A DNA stretch of 64,000 nt from Carex sylvatica. Taxonomy: Eukaryota > Streptophyta > Magnoliopsida > Poales > Cyperaceae. Shown here one piece after another: positions 60,269-64,000 of the stretch. Position 1 is the first letter of the stretch. Each line of letters opens with the position of its first letter. Made by a program: the position numbers and the translations under genes. The stretch spans positions 62,001 through 126,000 of the forward strand of contig CAXKVR010000190.1 of assembly GCA_964058845.1 (NCBI GenBank), read 5' to 3'. A model generated the notes under the pieces. That model was not told the DNA's origin. It was given only the letters and a program-made list of their open reading frames with translations, and searched no databases.

Positions 60269-61532
60269 CCTCCCATTTCTGCCCCCAGAGATTCAGAAGA
60301 TGAGACCTCCATTGTAGTAAGCTTTTGTTAGTAAATTGTATTCAACCGAATAAAAAGGGTTTACTGCAAAATTAAGGGGAAAAAAAAAAAAAAAACTAGA
60401 TTGTGGTGTCCATACTCCATAGCCGTCATTCTATTTGCTGTGTCAATTAATTAGTCACCAAATCCGACCTATTGTTTCTTCAGATCGTACAATGTCTCTC
60501 CTGGCTTGACTTTGAGAGATCAATATCCCCCATTGAACTCGTACCAGAGTCCAGACACAAAAGATTAACACTGATCAAAGAACCCCTTTCATAAAAGAAA
60601 AAAAATCATGACCCGCATGATTTTCGAACCCTAGAGAGAGCTTTTACGAAAACCCTAAACACAAATTGCAGCCACACCCCAAATTAAAGTTTGTTTTATT
60701 TTCAATTAAGAATAAAGATCCAGCTGATCGTTAATGGTAGCTCAACCATTAAATCTCTCCTAATAAGAGGGAAAGAGGAAAAGACCCACCGAAAGAGGTA
60801 TGAAAAGTAAATACTAAAATATGAGATGCAGTTTTACCTAGAGAAAGGGAGAACAGGGAGATGAGGATAGATCCAGAGATCGATGCTTGTATAGTCTTGG
60901 AAAAAAAGAGAAATGAAGATCCAAATGAAGGGGCTAGGAGAAGACAAGGAACATAGCTAAAGAATTCAACTTTTTTTTAAAAGCTTGTTTTTTGCTACAG
61001 AGAGGTGGGAATTCAGAGATAGACACGGATATGAGCCATTATTTGTTTGTTGTACGAACATTAGGTATAGAAGACTTATCTAGAAGACTAGAACAGTAGA
61101 ACTGCATTATTTATTTATTTACAAACTTATTTGATTTAAATTTAAATTTTTGAGGTCCTCAATAAGAAAAGTTTTGGAAATAATTTCTTGCAAAAACTGT
61201 GAACAAGCATATTCCAATTCTCATGGCAAGATTCAAAATGATTACATTACTATATTTGAAGTTGTAGACTTTTTATTTGCTTTTATTTTAACCTACAACG
61301 GGCATATTATATCAAATTATCACATTAATCATGAGCGGATTATAAGCTATGGATGCTAAATGTGAATATGGTCACTCATATAAAATTATCATGCTATGAA
61401 TAGAATCAATTTTGCAGTAATTATAATATTTTACTCTAAGCTATATAGAAAATCTTATACAAGTACATAAATTTTGTAAATAAATAGGGGCTAATTGACC
61501 ATATTTCTTGAACTTCCTTTCGTCCCTGACAT
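60269..61532. other. Intergenic, nothing recognised
   Basis: No coding frame with recognisable content; A-rich tract near 60380-60395. Confidence 0.4.
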
Positions 61533-61886
61533 TAGGGGTGCAAACGGATCGGATACGGATCAGATAGTAGTAAAACCATATCCGTATCCATTTTTATTTT
61601 TCGAATACGAATACAGATCGAATATTAGACGAATACGGATACATATCGGATATTAACCAGATACGGATACAGATATCTGTTGTTTATAATAGTGAATAAC
61701 ATAATTTTTTCATAATACATATTAAATTATATAATATATGTCTATTATTCGGATACAGATAATTAAAATTCAAAACCATATTTGTATCCATATCCGCACA
61801 TATATTCGGATATCAGATATCTGTATTAAATTTTTGAATACATAGTCAAATACGGTCGGATAATATCCAACCCATTTGCACCCCTA
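61533..61886. mobile_element. hAT MITE, TAGGGGTG family, with 8-bp TSD
   Basis: It starts taggggtgcaaacggatc and ends cccatttgcacccta-type (tttgcacccctacc region). Flanks are CCTGACAT (61525-61532) and CCTGGCAT (61887-61894), 7 of 8 matching. The interior 'cggatacggat' words run in both orientations. Confidence 0.85.
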
Positions 61887-61894
61887 CCTGGCAT

Positions 61895-62593
61895 GCATTA
61901 AGGCCATGTTCAAATGCGTGGAATTACATAAGATTTTTGCTAGTAACATTCTTCATTGATATATTTGATGACTATATGACAAATTTACGAACAAAAGCCT
62001 TGTTATAAAATAATAATTGACAAGTATTGTTATGTTATTGTTTAATCCACTTTATCTATACATCAATAATTAATAATATGAATAATTGTATTGAAGTTAA
62101 GCATTTTTTATAGGAAAATAAAAATTTCACAATTATTTTTATAGTACAATCGAACATTCATTTCAGTACATTTTCATAACCATTTATGTATATCTAATTA
62201 TCTATGGGTGTGGGTTCTCATAAATAAATTTGTGAATTATCATACCAATAATTTCTCATTCTACATAATCCCGTAACAATCGAACAAGTACTAAAACTTT
62301 CATATATATAATCATTAGCTGGATTAGTTGATTTAATTGGCATATATATTTGTCTCAGATCGAACAATTAATTAAGACATGCAAAGTATGATCTTCTTAA
62401 AATGAATAGAAGCATAAATATATAGACCTATTCGTGTAGAAGTAAGAAATAATTAAATTACTTGTTGCAAACTGCTGAGTGAAAAAACATCATGTTACTA
62501 CACGAAACGTTATAAATCTCAGCATCGTAACCTAAAACTGATCCAGGCAGCAGGCGAAGCGGGAAGGGAAGGTGGAGGGAATAAGATCGAAAA
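61895..62593. other. Intergenic, nothing recognised
   Basis: No coding frame or repeat recognised. Confidence 0.4.
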
Positions 62594-62625
62594 GAGGGAG
62601 GGAGGGAGGGAGAGAGAGAGAGAGT
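62594..62625. repeat. (GGGA)n/(GA)n microsatellite
   Basis: 'gggagggagggaggga' followed by a GA run. On the minus strand this is a pyrimidine-rich tract, like a plant 5' leader, but no gene follows on that strand. Confidence 0.85.
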
Positions 62626-63715
62626 TTTGGTCAAAGCGATGAGGTGTAAAAAGAAAAGAAGCCTATGGGTAGCGGTAAAATATAATTGTCCTGGTAGCAC
62701 ACGCGTAGACATTAGATTGCTGTGCAGTCGTACGGATCTGACTTACATACTGCTCATGTATAGTGACGCGAGAAAGATAACAGGAGAGATGCTTTTGTCT
62801 AGTTCATCAACCCTAATCCTACACATGTAAGTATGCAACCCTGCACTCTCTCTATCTGATCTCTTTCTCGCACATCCCCACAAAGTTGCGAACTCTGTTG
62901 GTTACTTTTTTTCCTACAGTAGTAACTATTTACTTTACATTTCATCATCGCCGCATGTGGCCATCTGAAAATGGTGGGCCTCTAACGGCTGAATAACTAC
63001 TTAGCATTATCTCTTTCAAAAGAATATTAATATTAATTAACAACTGACTTAGTTAACACCAAAACTTCAACGATTTTCAAGTACCTGGATCCTCTGTGAC
63101 GCCATATGATGTGTTCAATTAAAAATATTATAGAAGTGCTTCTTTATTTCTCAAATTCTTATGTTGCTATTTTTCTTTTTCTTTTTGATGAAGAAATTGT
63201 TATATTGCTATTACCACGTAGTATCTTTGTTGAAGGTTGGCGGCTTGCCACCAACAATATATTGATAAAAAAAAATATATATTTACATATATAACATAAC
63301 TCCACACTCAACCGCTAAATGCTACTTCTACCTAGCATAAATTGCGCTAGCAAATTACAAAAATCAATAACAAAATGAATGGATCTAAACATTGTTAATC
63401 CACAGAAATATGTCCAAAGCTGCATCATTTATTAATAAAGACACCAATCACCTTTTAATTGAGTATTACCACGTAGTATCAAATAACAAGTGTTATTCCT
63501 TTCAATGGAAAAGTACCCAACAATATAATACATGCATGAGGGAATTAAATAAGAAGATCGTATTAAATGTAACTAATTTATTGCATACATTATAAGTAAC
63601 GTAATATTAATTATCATATATAGTTGACTAGCAAATTGTAACTTGTTCGTATTATTAGCATTTATTTTTCAAATAGTAACTTTTCACATAACTTTTCTAA
63701 TGTGATATATCCCGG
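62626..63715. other. Intergenic, nothing recognised
   Basis: Frames of 62-67 codons are without domains. Confidence 0.4.
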
Positions 63716-63838
63716 CCCTGTTCGGCCATTCACTGTATTCGTGGAAAAAAAAAATTCACTCAGATTAATTTTTTTTTCACACACAATAATTTGGCCATTC
63801 AATTTGGTCCCATTTTCGTCTGACAGCCGAACAGGACC
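63716..63838. mobile_element. Small MITE (GTTCGG end type)
   Basis: 'ccctgttcggccattcactg' on the left pairs with 'gtctgacagccgaacagg' on the right, around an A/T-rich loop. Confidence 0.65.
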
Positions 63839-64000
63839 TCATATAAAACTTCCAAATACAATAACTTGCGCACTTTCGCCTTAAGAACCATTGCTATCTA
63901 GCTAGCTAGCTACAGCAGATCAAGAAAGCATAGGTGATCTTATTTGTATAAACCAGATTACCAGACAAGAATTTATTCTTACCTAAATAGTACTATAGTA
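63839..64000. other. Intergenic to window end, nothing recognised
   Basis: Contains a short 'ctagctagctagct' repeat at about 63898. Confidence 0.4.

Noticed and set aside
60600..60660. Possible tRNA because of 'ttcgaaccct'
   Set aside because: Only the B-box-like word fits; no acceptor or anticodon stems can be formed around it.

Overview
The window is a gene-poor, very AT-rich stretch of flowering-plant nuclear DNA. Plant-specific content supports this: a FANTASTIC FOUR (FAF) family gene, a RICESLEEPER-type hAT transposase remnant, an F-box/FBD pseudogene, CACTA and solo-LTR insertions, and many MITEs (miniature inverted-repeat transposable elements). I lean towards a monocot, but nothing here proves it. 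Only one intact protein gene is convincing: the FAF-like gene at 24-1151 on the minus strand. No tRNA, rRNA, recognisable miRNA or CRISPR array was seen.

Layout. 0-1.4 kb: the FAF gene and its CT-rich leader. 2-16 kb: intergenic DNA with MITEs and small hAT-type elements, several with readable 8-bp target-site duplications (TSDs). One old hAT element (11977-14498) has two MITEs nested in it. 16432-20766: a complete-ended hAT transposon with a perfect 8-bp TSD (GCTGAGAG). It carries a truncated, nonsense-mutated transposase (17248-18412) and two tandem arrays (about 14 bp and exactly 105 bp units) where the 5' coding region would be. 21-28 kb: a dense MITE field. It includes foldback elements sitting in (TA)n tracts, three tandem copies of one of them, and a MITE-in-MITE nest. 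28-42 kb: intergenic DNA with more TIR elements, two SINE-like sequences (the second lies at 48.6 kb) and a 4 x 233-bp tandem array. 42.6-44.5 kb: a broken F-box/FBD gene on the minus strand. 45.5-46.5 kb: a solo LTR. 48.8-55.2 kb: a zinc-knuckle (CCHC) pseudogene interrupted by a 5.4-kb CACTA element, which contains a solo LTR, which contains a second solo LTR. 55-64 kb: intergenic DNA with further MITEs and a duplicated TIR element.

The genes do not form a pathway. The story of the window is layered transposition around one developmental gene. Element boundaries and TSDs were read by eye; family-level names marked as inference have not been checked by database search.
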